DNA of 19,352 nt. It comes from Bacteroidales bacterium UBA3742. Lineage in GTDB: Bacteria > Bacteroidota > Bacteroidia > Bacteroidales > Paludibacteraceae. The notes beneath the pieces were generated by a model. That model saw nothing but the letters and a program-made list of their open reading frames with translations. It had not been told where the DNA came from and ran no database searches. Position 1 is the first letter of the stretch; each line of letters starts with the position of its first letter. Of this stretch, positions 13,918 to 19,352 are shown piece after piece. The DNA is taken from assembly GCA_002371785.1 (NCBI GenBank), contig DFGU01000017.1:1-19352 (forward strand), given 5' to 3'. Made by a program: the position numbers and the translations under genes.

Positions 13918-14958
13918 ATGACTTTAAAAGATCGTGTACAAGACTTGCTTGGGCAAGTAGCCGATATGCAGGCGCAGAATGCGGAAGAGTTGGAAGCCCT
14001 GCGTATTAAGTACCTCAGTAAGAAGGGCGAGATAACAGCTCTGTTTAATGAATTCCGTACTGTGCCATCGGACCAGAAGCGTGAACTAGGCCAGTTGCTT
14101 AATCAGTTGCGTCAGCAGGCTGAGGGACGTCTTAGCGAGATGCGCGAGGCGATGGAGAGCCAGATGGCCAAGGCTGAGCGACTCGACCTGACCCGTACGC
14201 CGGATCCTATCCAGCTGGGTACGCGTCATCCCCTCTCGCTGGTGCGTGAGGAGATCGTGGATATCTTCTCTCGTATCGGATTCACCGTAGCCGAGGGACC
14301 GGAGGTGGAGGACGATAAGCACGTATACGGTATGCTCAACTTTGCTCCCGAGCATCCGGCACGCGACATGCAGGACACCTTCTTCATCGAGAAGGAGATG
14401 GGGCTGCAGAAGCCTACCGACGTGCTGCTGCGTTCGCATACTTCGTCTGTCCAGACGCGCGTGATGACTAGCCAGAAGCCGCCTATCCGCGTGCTTTGCC
14501 CGGGACGTGTGTATCGCAACGAGGCTATCTCGGCCCGTGCACACTGCTTCTTCCATCAGGTAGAGGGACTCTATATAGACAAAAACGTGTCGTTTGCTGA
14601 CCTTAAGGAGGCCTTGCTCTACTTCGCCAAGGAGATGTTCGGTCCGGAGACCCAGATTCGTCTGCGTCCGTCCTACTTTCCCTTCACCGAGCCTTCGGCC
14701 GAGATGGATATCTCGTGCGACCTGTGTGGCGGTAAGGGCTGCTCGTTCTGCAAGGGAACGGGTTGGGTAGAGATCCTGGGATGCGGTATGGTGGATCCTA
14801 ACGTGCTGGAGGCATGCGGTATAGACAGCAAAGTCTATACGGGCTATGCGTTCGGTATGGGTGTGGAGCGTATCGCCAACCTGAAATACCGCGTGAAGGA
14901 CCTGCGTCTGTTCTCTGAGAATGACGTACGCTTCTTGCGTCAGTTTGAGAGTTGCTAA
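13918..14958 (+). CDS. pheS: Phenylalanine--tRNA ligase alpha subunit
   Basis: 346 aa, normal length. N-terminal coiled-coil arm (about 1-85) for tRNA binding, then the class II catalytic core: HPLSLVREEIVDIFSRIGFTVAEGPEVE, motif 2 CPGRVYRNEAISARAHCFFHQVEG, and motif 3 near FGMGVERIANLKYRVKDLRLFSENDVRFL. A cysteine-rich insertion CDLCGGKGCSFCKG (C267, C270, C275, C278) could bind zinc and is common in Bacteroidota PheS. The enzyme works as an alpha2beta2 tetramer with PheT; pheT is not in this window. The start is 10 nt after the phosphoesterase stop, so they are likely co-transcribed. Confidence 0.97.
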   Translation: MTLKDRVQDLLGQVADMQAQNAEELEALRIKYLSKKGEITALFNEFRTVPSDQKRELGQLLNQLRQQAEGRLSEMREAMESQMAKAERLDLTRTPDPIQLGTRHPLSLVREEIVDIFSRIGFTVAEGPEVEDDKHVYGMLNFAPEHPARDMQDTFFIEKEMGLQKPTDVLLRSHTSSVQTRVMTSQKPPIRVLCPGRVYRNEAISARAHCFFHQVEGLYIDKNVSFADLKEALLYFAKEMFGPETQIRLRPSYFPFTEPSAEMDISCDLCGGKGCSFCKGTGWVEILGCGMVDPNVLEACGIDSKVYTGYAFGMGVERIANLKYRVKDLRLFSENDVRFLRQFESC

Positions 14959-15839
14959 TGGCTGTTGTACAACGTCTATATCGCGTAGCAGACCACGTCT
15001 TTGGTCTGTCGTTGCCGGCCGAGTGGGAAGCCGCTCTGAGCAACTATGCGCCCTTCCTGATCGAGGAGGGTGATCCCCTTTTCCGAGTGGAGATACTTCA
15101 GGACGCCTATACGCCTCCTGCCAATTTGGAGCACGTCTATACCGACCGTTCCGACGAAGATATGCCACGCATCGAGCTTTATCACGAGGGCTCTGACTGG
15201 CTTTTCGGAGTCTCCAAGTGGCGCGACACACCGATATGCTGCTATATATCGGCATCGGCTGATTTTAGTCGAGCCACGCTCCATATACTGCCCGACTGCA
15301 ACGATGTGCGCTTTGCCATCGACAATGCGGCCATGCTCCTCTATGCCTTTGCTACCTCCGGCTTGCAGACGCTGGAGATGCATGCCTCCGTCACGGTGCG
15401 CGACGGCTATGCCCAACTCTTCTTGGGCCATTCCGGAACGGGTAAATCCACCCATTCCCGACTTTGGCAAGAGGCTTATCCGGATGCATGGTTGCTCAAC
15501 GATGATAACCCCGTGCTACGCGTCCTGCCGGATGGCGAGGTGCGTGTGTACGGCTCGCCATGGAGCGGCAAGACGCCGTGCTATAAAAACCAGTCCGCAC
15601 TGGTGCGCGGCATAGTCAAGCTGTCGCAAGCACCGCACAACGAGATACGCTTGTTGCGTCTCCCCGAGGCTTATGCCTATATGCTGGCCTCCAGCAGCGG
15701 CCTGAAGATCGTGCCGGAGATGATGGACTGTCTGTATGAAACGATCGCCAAGACGATACAGCTCGTACCCGTCTATGGCTTGGAATGTCTGCCGAATACC
15801 GATGCTGCGCGCCTATGCCACGATACGCTGACGAAATAA
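14958..15839 (+). CDS. HPr-kinase-like P-loop protein
   Basis: 293 aa. An N-terminal domain of about 130 residues precedes a kinase core with Walker A GHSGTGKST (157-165), a downstream LNDDNPVLRVLPDGEV segment and GSPWSGKTP, the arrangement of HprK/PEP-carboxykinase-like kinases that often stand beside PF14907 nucleotidyltransferases. HPr kinase itself has extra motifs that I do not see, so the substrate is unlikely to be HPr. The A of its ATG is the last base of the pheS TAA. The next gene overlaps its 3' end. Related pairs occur in lasso-peptide and other small-molecule clusters, but no precursor peptide is visible here. Confidence 0.78.
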   Translation: MAVVQRLYRVADHVFGLSLPAEWEAALSNYAPFLIEEGDPLFRVEILQDAYTPPANLEHVYTDRSDEDMPRIELYHEGSDWLFGVSKWRDTPICCYISASADFSRATLHILPDCNDVRFAIDNAAMLLYAFATSGLQTLEMHASVTVRDGYAQLFLGHSGTGKSTHSRLWQEAYPDAWLLNDDNPVLRVLPDGEVRVYGSPWSGKTPCYKNQSALVRGIVKLSQAPHNEIRLLRLPEAYAYMLASSSGLKIVPEMMDCLYETIAKTIQLVPVYGLECLPNTDAARLCHDTLTK

Positions 15840-16939
15840 CGGCGCTACTGCGTAGCATGATATGGGGCGAACCGCTCTCGTGCGATCCGTCCGTACTGCT
15901 GGAGCCGGAGCTGTGGTACGTGGCGCGTCGTCAGCAGATGGACCATATGCTGGCTGTATGGGCGCTCAACCAGGGGCTGCCTGTTATCCAACCGCAGGAA
16001 CTGAAACTGCGGGTCTTCCACACCCTGCAGCGCACCGAGCGCCAGAAGGCCATTCTGCAGCAGACCGTCCGTGTGCTGCGTGAGCAGAAGATCGAACCCG
16101 TACTGATCAAGGGACATTCTATTGCTGTTCTCTACCCGAATCCGGACATGCGCTCCTCGGCCGATGTGGATATGTATATCGGTGAGCAGGAGTACGACCA
16201 TATGATAGCCGTCATGCGAGCAGCTTTCCCCGAGGCGTATTGGTTCTCCGAGGAACATGCGGGGCTGCATTTTGCCGTGGTGATGGACGAAAAGCTCGAC
16301 CTGGCCGTAGAACTGCACCGTGTGGCCATGGAGCTGCATAACATACCCGACGGGGATCGTGCTTTCCAGGATTTTACACACCGCGAGATGGCGCATACGC
16401 GTACGCTGCGCGTAGGCGATACCGATGTGTCGATACCGAGTCTGGCCTTTGATGCGCTCTATATCTTCATGCATGCGTGGCATCACTTTGAGTCGAGTGG
16501 AGTAGGTCTGCGTCAACTGGCTGACTGGTCGTTGGCGCTGCATGCCGCCAAGGATGTGAAGGGGTTAGACGAGACCCTGCGGCCCGTGCTGGAGCGGATG
16601 CAGATGTTGGAAGTATGGCAGACGTTCGGATGGGTACTGGTGCACTATCTGGGGTTGCCGAGCGAGGAATTCCCTCTCTATACGGAGCGTTGTGCCCGGA
16701 AGGGCCGGCAGCTGTTTTGCCAACTCATCAAGGATGGGCATTGCGGACGCGAACCGAAGCTCCGGCTGTATGGCCGTACGCTCTACTACTTCCCCTATCA
16801 GCGACCGGAGAAGGGGCGGCTTCGCCAGAAGATATATACCCTGCTGCGCTTGACGTTCCAGATGATGCAGACGCGCAAACTCTTTCCGCGCTATGCCTAT
16901 CGGAGCTACTTCGGGGCACTGATCAAAAAAAAGCGTTAA
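15815..16939 (+). CDS. PF14907-type nucleotidyltransferase family protein
   Basis: 374 aa. The N-terminal helical part is followed by VLIKGHSIAVLYPNPDMRSSADVDMYIGEQEY, the minimal nucleotidyltransferase signature (K99, with metal-binding D117 and D119), then a helical region with HAWHHFESSGVGLRQLADWSLAL, both typical of the family. Function is not established; members occur next to HprK-like kinases and may modify small molecules or peptides. The ATG at 15815 gives a 25-nt overlap with the kinase gene; ATG 15785 (longer overlap) and ATG 15857 (17-nt gap) are possible. The last codons and stop lie inside the terminator stem at 16929-16961. Confidence 0.82.
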   Translation: MPRYADEITALLRSMIWGEPLSCDPSVLLEPELWYVARRQQMDHMLAVWALNQGLPVIQPQELKLRVFHTLQRTERQKAILQQTVRVLREQKIEPVLIKGHSIAVLYPNPDMRSSADVDMYIGEQEYDHMIAVMRAAFPEAYWFSEEHAGLHFAVVMDEKLDLAVELHRVAMELHNIPDGDRAFQDFTHREMAHTRTLRVGDTDVSIPSLAFDALYIFMHAWHHFESSGVGLRQLADWSLALHAAKDVKGLDETLRPVLERMQMLEVWQTFGWVLVHYLGLPSEEFPLYTERCARKGRQLFCQLIKDGHCGREPKLRLYGRTLYYFPYQRPEKGRLRQKIYTLLRLTFQMMQTRKLFPRYAYRSYFGALIKKKR

Positions 16940-16966
16940 CTCCAATCGGGTTAACGCTTTTCTTTT
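16926..16966. terminator. Bidirectional hairpin terminator between converging operons
   Basis: A perfect 12-bp inverted repeat AAAAGCGTTAAC (16929-16940) / GTTAACGCTTTT (16950-16961) with a 9-nt loop. A-rich and T-rich flanks serve as U-runs for both directions. It ends the plus-strand pheS-nucleotidyltransferase transcript and the minus-strand decarboxylase transcript. The TAA of the plus-strand gene (16937-16939) is inside the left arm. Confidence 0.88.
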
Positions 16967-16968
16967 CG

Positions 16969-17000
16969 TATTCTTTACTTCTTTACTCCTTTCTCCTTTT
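16969..17000 (-). repeat. Four 8-bp units abutting the stop codon of the beta-subunit gene
   Basis: On the plus strand TATTCTTT, ACTTCTTT, ACTCCTTT and CTCCTTTT occupy 16969-17000. On the minus strand they read as AAAGGAG/AAAGAAGT-like octamers, closely related to the AAGGAGTG units at 1-32. The array begins in the stop codon of the minus-strand gene (16999-17001) and ends just before the terminator. A role in translation is unlikely here because it follows a stop codon and no gene start lies downstream. Confidence 0.7.
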
Positions 17001-18183
17001 ATAGACCTACCAACGGGCCCAGCATCTTGAGCAGCACACCGGCTGCTACGGCCGAACCAATCACACCGGCCACGTTCGGACCCATAGCGTGCATCAGCAG
17101 GAAGTTCGACGGGTTCTCCTCCTGACCGACCGTCTGGCTCACACGGGCTGCCATCGGCACTGCCGAGACACCGGCCGAACCAATCAGCGGGTTGATCTTC
17201 TCCTTGAGGAAGAGGTTCATAAACTTAGCGAGCAGTACACCACCAGCCGATCCCAGACCAAAGGCTACGATACCCATCGAGAGGATACCCAGCGTCTTGA
17301 GGTTGAGGAAACTGGCTCCGGTGGCCGTAGCACCTACCGACAGACCCAGGAAGATGACGACGATATTCATCAGTTCGTTCTGGGCGGTCTTGGTCAGACG
17401 ATCTACTACGCCGCACTCCTTCATCAAGTTACCCAGCATCAGACAGCCGATCAGCGGCGCAGCATCCGGCAGGATGAGGGCTACGATAGCCGTGATGATG
17501 ATGGGGAAGACGATCTTCTCTGTCTTAGATACAGGACGCAATTGGCCCATCTTGATGGCGCGCTCTTTCTTGGTCGTCAGCGCACGCATGATAGGCGGCT
17601 GGATCACCGGCACCAGGGCCATGTACGAGTAAGCAGCGATAGCGATTGGTCCCAGCAACTCCGGCGCCAACTTAGAAGTCAGGAAGATGCTGGTTGGACC
17701 GTCTGCACCACCGATAATACCTATCGAACCGGCTTGGTTAGGATCGAAGCCCATCGCATACGCGCAGAGGAAGGTCACAAAGATACCTATTTGTGCAGCA
17801 GCGCCCAGTAAGAGCGATTTCGGGTTGGCAATCAGCGGTCCGAAATCGGTCATCGCACCTACGCCGATGAAGATCAGGCAGGGATACAAGCTGGTCTTCA
17901 CGCCGATATAGAGTACGTCCAGCAGACCGGCCTCTTTCAGTATCGCACCATAGGAATGGTAGAGCGGGCTCTGCGGATTCACAAAGTCGGCCCATAGCTC
18001 GCTATGATACATACCGGCACCCGGCAGGTTGGTTAGCAGCATACCGAAAGCGATCGGCAGCAGCAACAGCGGCTCGTATTTCTTATGGATAGCAAGGTAG
18101 AGCAGGAAGAATGAGACCAGCAGCATCACGCCCTGTTCCCATGCCATCTGCATAAATCCCATGCTTTGAAAAAAGTCCTCCAT
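16999..18183 (-). CDS. Sodium-translocating decarboxylase beta subunit (OadB/GcdB/MmdB family)
   Basis: 394 aa multi-spanning membrane protein. Hallmarks of the family are YLAIHKKYEPLLLLPIAFGMLLTNLP (29-54), the ion-path motif IGGADGPTSIFLTSKLAPELLGPIAIAAYSYMALVP (157-192, D161 and Y185-Y187), and SVGATATGASFLN in the second half. It decarboxylates the carboxy-biotin delivered by the carrier protein and exports Na+ across the inner membrane. Its partner genes lie directly upstream on the same strand. The ATG at 18183 begins 1 nt after the carrier stop; a TTG at 18198 would add five residues but overlap the carrier gene, so it is less likely. In Bacteroidales the substrate is normally methylmalonyl-CoA. 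Confidence 0.93.
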   Translation of the reverse strand: MEDFFQSMGFMQMAWEQGVMLLVSFFLLYLAIHKKYEPLLLLPIAFGMLLTNLPGAGMYHSELWADFVNPQSPLYHSYGAILKEAGLLDVLYIGVKTSLYPCLIFIGVGAMTDFGPLIANPKSLLLGAAAQIGIFVTFLCAYAMGFDPNQAGSIGIIGGADGPTSIFLTSKLAPELLGPIAIAAYSYMALVPVIQPPIMRALTTKKERAIKMGQLRPVSKTEKIVFPIIITAIVALILPDAAPLIGCLMLGNLMKECGVVDRLTKTAQNELMNIVVIFLGLSVGATATGASFLNLKTLGILSMGIVAFGLGSAGGVLLAKFMNLFLKEKINPLIGSAGVSAVPMAARVSQTVGQEENPSNFLLMHAMGPNVAGVIGSAVAAGVLLKMLGPLVGL

Positions 18184-18184
18184 A

Positions 18185-18631
18185 TTAGCCAAGAACAATC
18201 AGTAAGTCGTCTTGCATTACGTTCTGACCGGCGCTAACGGCGATTTGCTTTACCGTACCGTCAGCCTCAGCCATGATGGCGTTCTCCATCTTCATGGACT
18301 CCAGTGTCAGCAGAGTGTCGCCTTTCTTCACGGCCTGACCTTCCGATACCAGCACTTTGATCACCGATCCGGGCAGCGGGCTCTTCACCTGCACGCCACC
18401 GGCAGCAGGAGCGGCAGCCTTGGGTGCCTCAGCCTTTGGTGCGGCGGGAGCAGCGGGTTTCGGAGCAGGAGCTGCTTTGGGAGCCGGAGCAGCCTTGGGC
18501 GCAGCCTTTGGAGCCTCGGTCTCTACTTCATATACCTTGCCGTTGACGGTCACTTGCGTCTTACCGGCCTCGATCTCTTCTACGGCGCACTTGTACTCAG
18601 CACCGTTGATCTTGAATGTGAATTCCTTCAT
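18185..18631 (-). CDS. Biotin carboxyl carrier subunit of the decarboxylase
   Basis: 148 aa. N-terminal part KEFTFKINGAEYKCAVEEI..VNGKVYEVE (1-38), an Ala-Pro-Lys linker (about 40-78), and a biotinyl domain (80-148) with the biotinylation motif ESMKMEN (K114). Biotin on K114 shuttles the carboxyl group from the carboxyltransferase to the membrane beta subunit. The flexible linker is the usual swinging arm. The ATG is followed 153 nt upstream by the OadG-like gene, an unusually long gap inside this operon, filled with repeats. Confidence 0.95.
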   Translation of the reverse strand: MKEFTFKINGAEYKCAVEEIEAGKTQVTVNGKVYEVETEAPKAAPKAAPAPKAAPAPKPAAPAAPKAEAPKAAAPAAGGVQVKSPLPGSVIKVLVSEGQAVKKGDTLLTLESMKMENAIMAEADGTVKQIAVSAGQNVMQDDLLIVLG

Positions 18632-18647
18632 ATAAATTAAAATTTTT

Positions 18648-18679
18648 AATCTTCAAATCTTCGAATCTTCGAATTTTAA
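18648..18679 (-). repeat. 8-bp CGAAGATT-type units upstream of the biotin carrier gene
   Basis: On the plus strand AATCTTCA (18648-18655), AATCTTCG (18656-18663), AATCTTCG (18664-18671) and a degenerate AATTTTAA (18672-18679). On the transcribed strand the unit reads CGAAGATT, and the array ends 16 nt before the ATG of the carrier gene. The length and copy number match the other arrays in the window. Confidence 0.75.
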
Positions 18680-18699
18680 ATCTGGATTCTTGAATCCCT

Positions 18700-18803
18700 C
18701 ATTATTCTTAGCCCTTTCGGGCACGATTAATGTGGGCTAAAAGCCCGCATTGTTCTTAGCCCTTTCGGGCACGATTAATGTGTGCTAGAAGCCCGCATTA
18801 TTC
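18700..18803 (-). repeat. 48-bp palindrome-bearing tandem duplication (REP-like)
   Basis: Two copies (18700-18747 and 18748-18795) agree at 45 of 48 positions, and a third begins at 18796 and stops after about 8 bp. Each copy holds two small hairpins. GCCC-TTTC-GGGC lies at 18711-18722 and 18759-18770. GGGCT-AAA-AGCCC lies at 18734-18746, with a weakened version in the second copy. The element sits between the OadG-like and biotin-carrier genes; the stop codon of the former (18785-18787) is inside copy 2. It resembles REP/BIME-type elements in design. Confidence 0.88.
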
Positions 18804-19219
18804 ATTCCTACTGATTTCGTGTTCCATGCAGTCTCATGCGGATGGAGCGAGATCATGGCTGTCGGCAAGTCATGACGACTGTTGTGTGCCAGGTGAAGCG
18901 CATAGGCTACGGCAGCTATCTCATCGCTATCCGATGCGGCGATGGCCATAGCGATAGCTGCTTTCTCCGGCTCCGAGGGAGCTGTCTGTGCTTTTTGAAC
19001 AGCCTTCTGAGTACTCTCAGTTTTCGGAGTCTGCTTTGGCGCTTCCGGTGCTTTCGGCGCCTTGGGTGCCGTCATGCGCTGCATGGTCCATCCGAATGCT
19101 TGCAGGATGAATACCAAGCAGATGAGCAGCACGACCACAATGCCGAAGCCCAGGCCCGTCACTACCCAAGTGTCGCCCCATGACCAGTCAACCAGACTTT
19201 TTGCTACTAATAATACCAT
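18785..19219 (-). CDS. OadG-family (gamma/delta) subunit of the sodium-pump decarboxylase
   Basis: 144 aa. One membrane helix (about 18-42, TWVVTGLGFGIVVVLLICLVFILQAFGWTMQ), a Pro/Lys/Ala/Gln-rich cytoplasmic linker (about 50-85), and a C-terminal segment (KAAIAMAIAASDSDEIAAVAYALHLAHN) typical of Bacteroidota OadG-like proteins. The small subunit holds the complex together and anchors the carboxyltransferase at the membrane. It starts 19 nt after the carboxyltransferase stop. Its last residues, MNNAGF, and its TAG stop are encoded within the 48-bp repeat, so the original C-terminus may have been altered. Confidence 0.85.
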   Translation of the reverse strand: MVLLVAKSLVDWSWGDTWVVTGLGFGIVVVLLICLVFILQAFGWTMQRMTAPKAPKAPEAPKQTPKTESTQKAVQKAQTAPSEPEKAAIAMAIAASDSDEIAAVAYALHLAHNSRHDLPTAMISLHPHETAWNTKSVGMNNAGF

Positions 19220-19238
19220 ACTGTTGATCGTTTAATGA

Positions 19239-19352
19239 TTATAATGGTATGTTCGAGTGCTTCTTGAGCGGGTTGGTCAGGCGCTTGGTCTGCAGCATCT
19301 CAAAGGCACGGATGATGCGGCTACGCGTGTAGCGCGGCTCGATGACATCGTC
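19239..19352 (-). CDS. Acyl-CoA carboxylase/methylmalonyl-CoA decarboxylase carboxyltransferase subunit (C-terminus only)
   Basis: The final 37 codons and TAA of a minus-strand gene that continues beyond the window. The peptide DDVIEPRYTRSRIIRA and the end NPLKKHSNIPL are the standard C-terminus of propionyl-CoA carboxylase beta/MmdA-type carboxyltransferases (consensus DVIEPxxTRxxLI...KKHGNIPL). With the three downstream subunits it makes a complete set for (S)-methylmalonyl-CoA decarboxylase: this subunit moves the carboxyl group from the substrate to biotin. Too short to tell the substrate by sequence alone. Confidence 0.9.
   Translation of the reverse strand, partial: DDVIEPRYTRSRIIRAFEMLQTKRLTNPLKKHSNIPL

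Noticed and set aside
14086..15255. Long open frame (389 codons) on the minus strand across pheS and the following gene
   Set aside because: It is antisense to pheS, which is certain from its motifs, and its translation shows no recognisable domain; it follows from the GC-rich codon pattern of the plus strand.
14958..16939. Small precursor peptide gene for a RiPP near the kinase/nucleotidyltransferase pair
   Set aside because: The two genes overlap each other and their neighbours; no spare space or short frame with leader-peptide character is present.
18184..18198. TTG start five codons upstream for the decarboxylase beta subunit
   Set aside because: It would overlap the biotin carrier gene by 14 nt, while an ATG sits 1 nt after the carrier stop.

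Overview
The window looks like a chromosomal piece of a Bacteroidota genome, most likely an anaerobic Bacteroidales member. Two upstream regions carry the Bacteroidota-type promoter pair TTTG / TAnnTTTG with the same 20-nt spacing (7318-7349 and 12280-12311). Shine-Dalgarno signals are mostly weak. The minus-strand genes at the right end form a biotin-dependent, sodium-pumping decarboxylase operon of the kind used in succinate-to-propionate fermentation. I see no rRNA, tRNA, CRISPR array, insertion sequence, phage gene or plasmid gene.

Layout, left to right. (1) 33-7259, plus strand: seven tightly packed genes forming a surface-glycan operon. They encode a fused double ATP-grasp ligase, a GT2 polyprenyl-phosphate glycosyltransferase, a hexapeptide acyltransferase, two small ArnE/ArnF-like membrane proteins, a WecE/RffA-type sugar aminotransferase and a large multi-spanning membrane protein with a C-terminal soluble domain. 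Most neighbours overlap by 1-11 nt or lie within a few nt. (2) 7383-9183: yceD-rpmF (DUF177 protein and ribosomal protein L32) with its own promoter, a terminator, then an RsuA/RluB-family pseudouridine synthase. (3) 9205-12247: a DUF1846 protein, a small PspC-domain protein, an Sfp-type phosphopantetheinyl transferase and a VanX-like dipeptidase lipoprotein. (4) 12321-16939: a promoter followed by a secreted metallophosphoesterase, pheS, an HPr-kinase-like P-loop protein and a PF14907-type nucleotidyltransferase. (5) 16926-16966: a strong hairpin terminator shared by converging transcripts. (6) 19352-16999, minus strand: the decarboxylase operon, in the order carboxyltransferase (C-terminus only), OadG-like subunit, biotin carrier, membrane beta subunit.

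How the genes may work together. The first operon resembles in design the Arn route for aminoarabinose modification of lipid A: a 4-keto-sugar aminotransferase, a GT2 enzyme that would load the sugar onto a polyprenyl phosphate, an ArnE/F-like half-size flippase pair, and a membrane protein that could be the periplasmic transferase. The double ATP-grasp ligase and the acyltransferase would decorate the amino sugar. This is inference; acceptor and sugar are unknown. The right-hand operon would decarboxylate (S)-methylmalonyl-CoA to propionyl-CoA and export Na+.

The most unusual sequence-level signal is a set of short tandem arrays, usually four units of 7 or 8 bp. They occur at 1-32, 396-423, 4995-5022, 7826-7865, 13878-13905, 16969-17000 and 18648-18679. 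Two lie inside conserved enzyme genes and are built on GTCGAAA, a unit with no stop codon in any of the six frames. A separate 48-bp palindrome-bearing duplication (18700-18795) sits inside the decarboxylase operon and covers the 3' end of the OadG-like gene.
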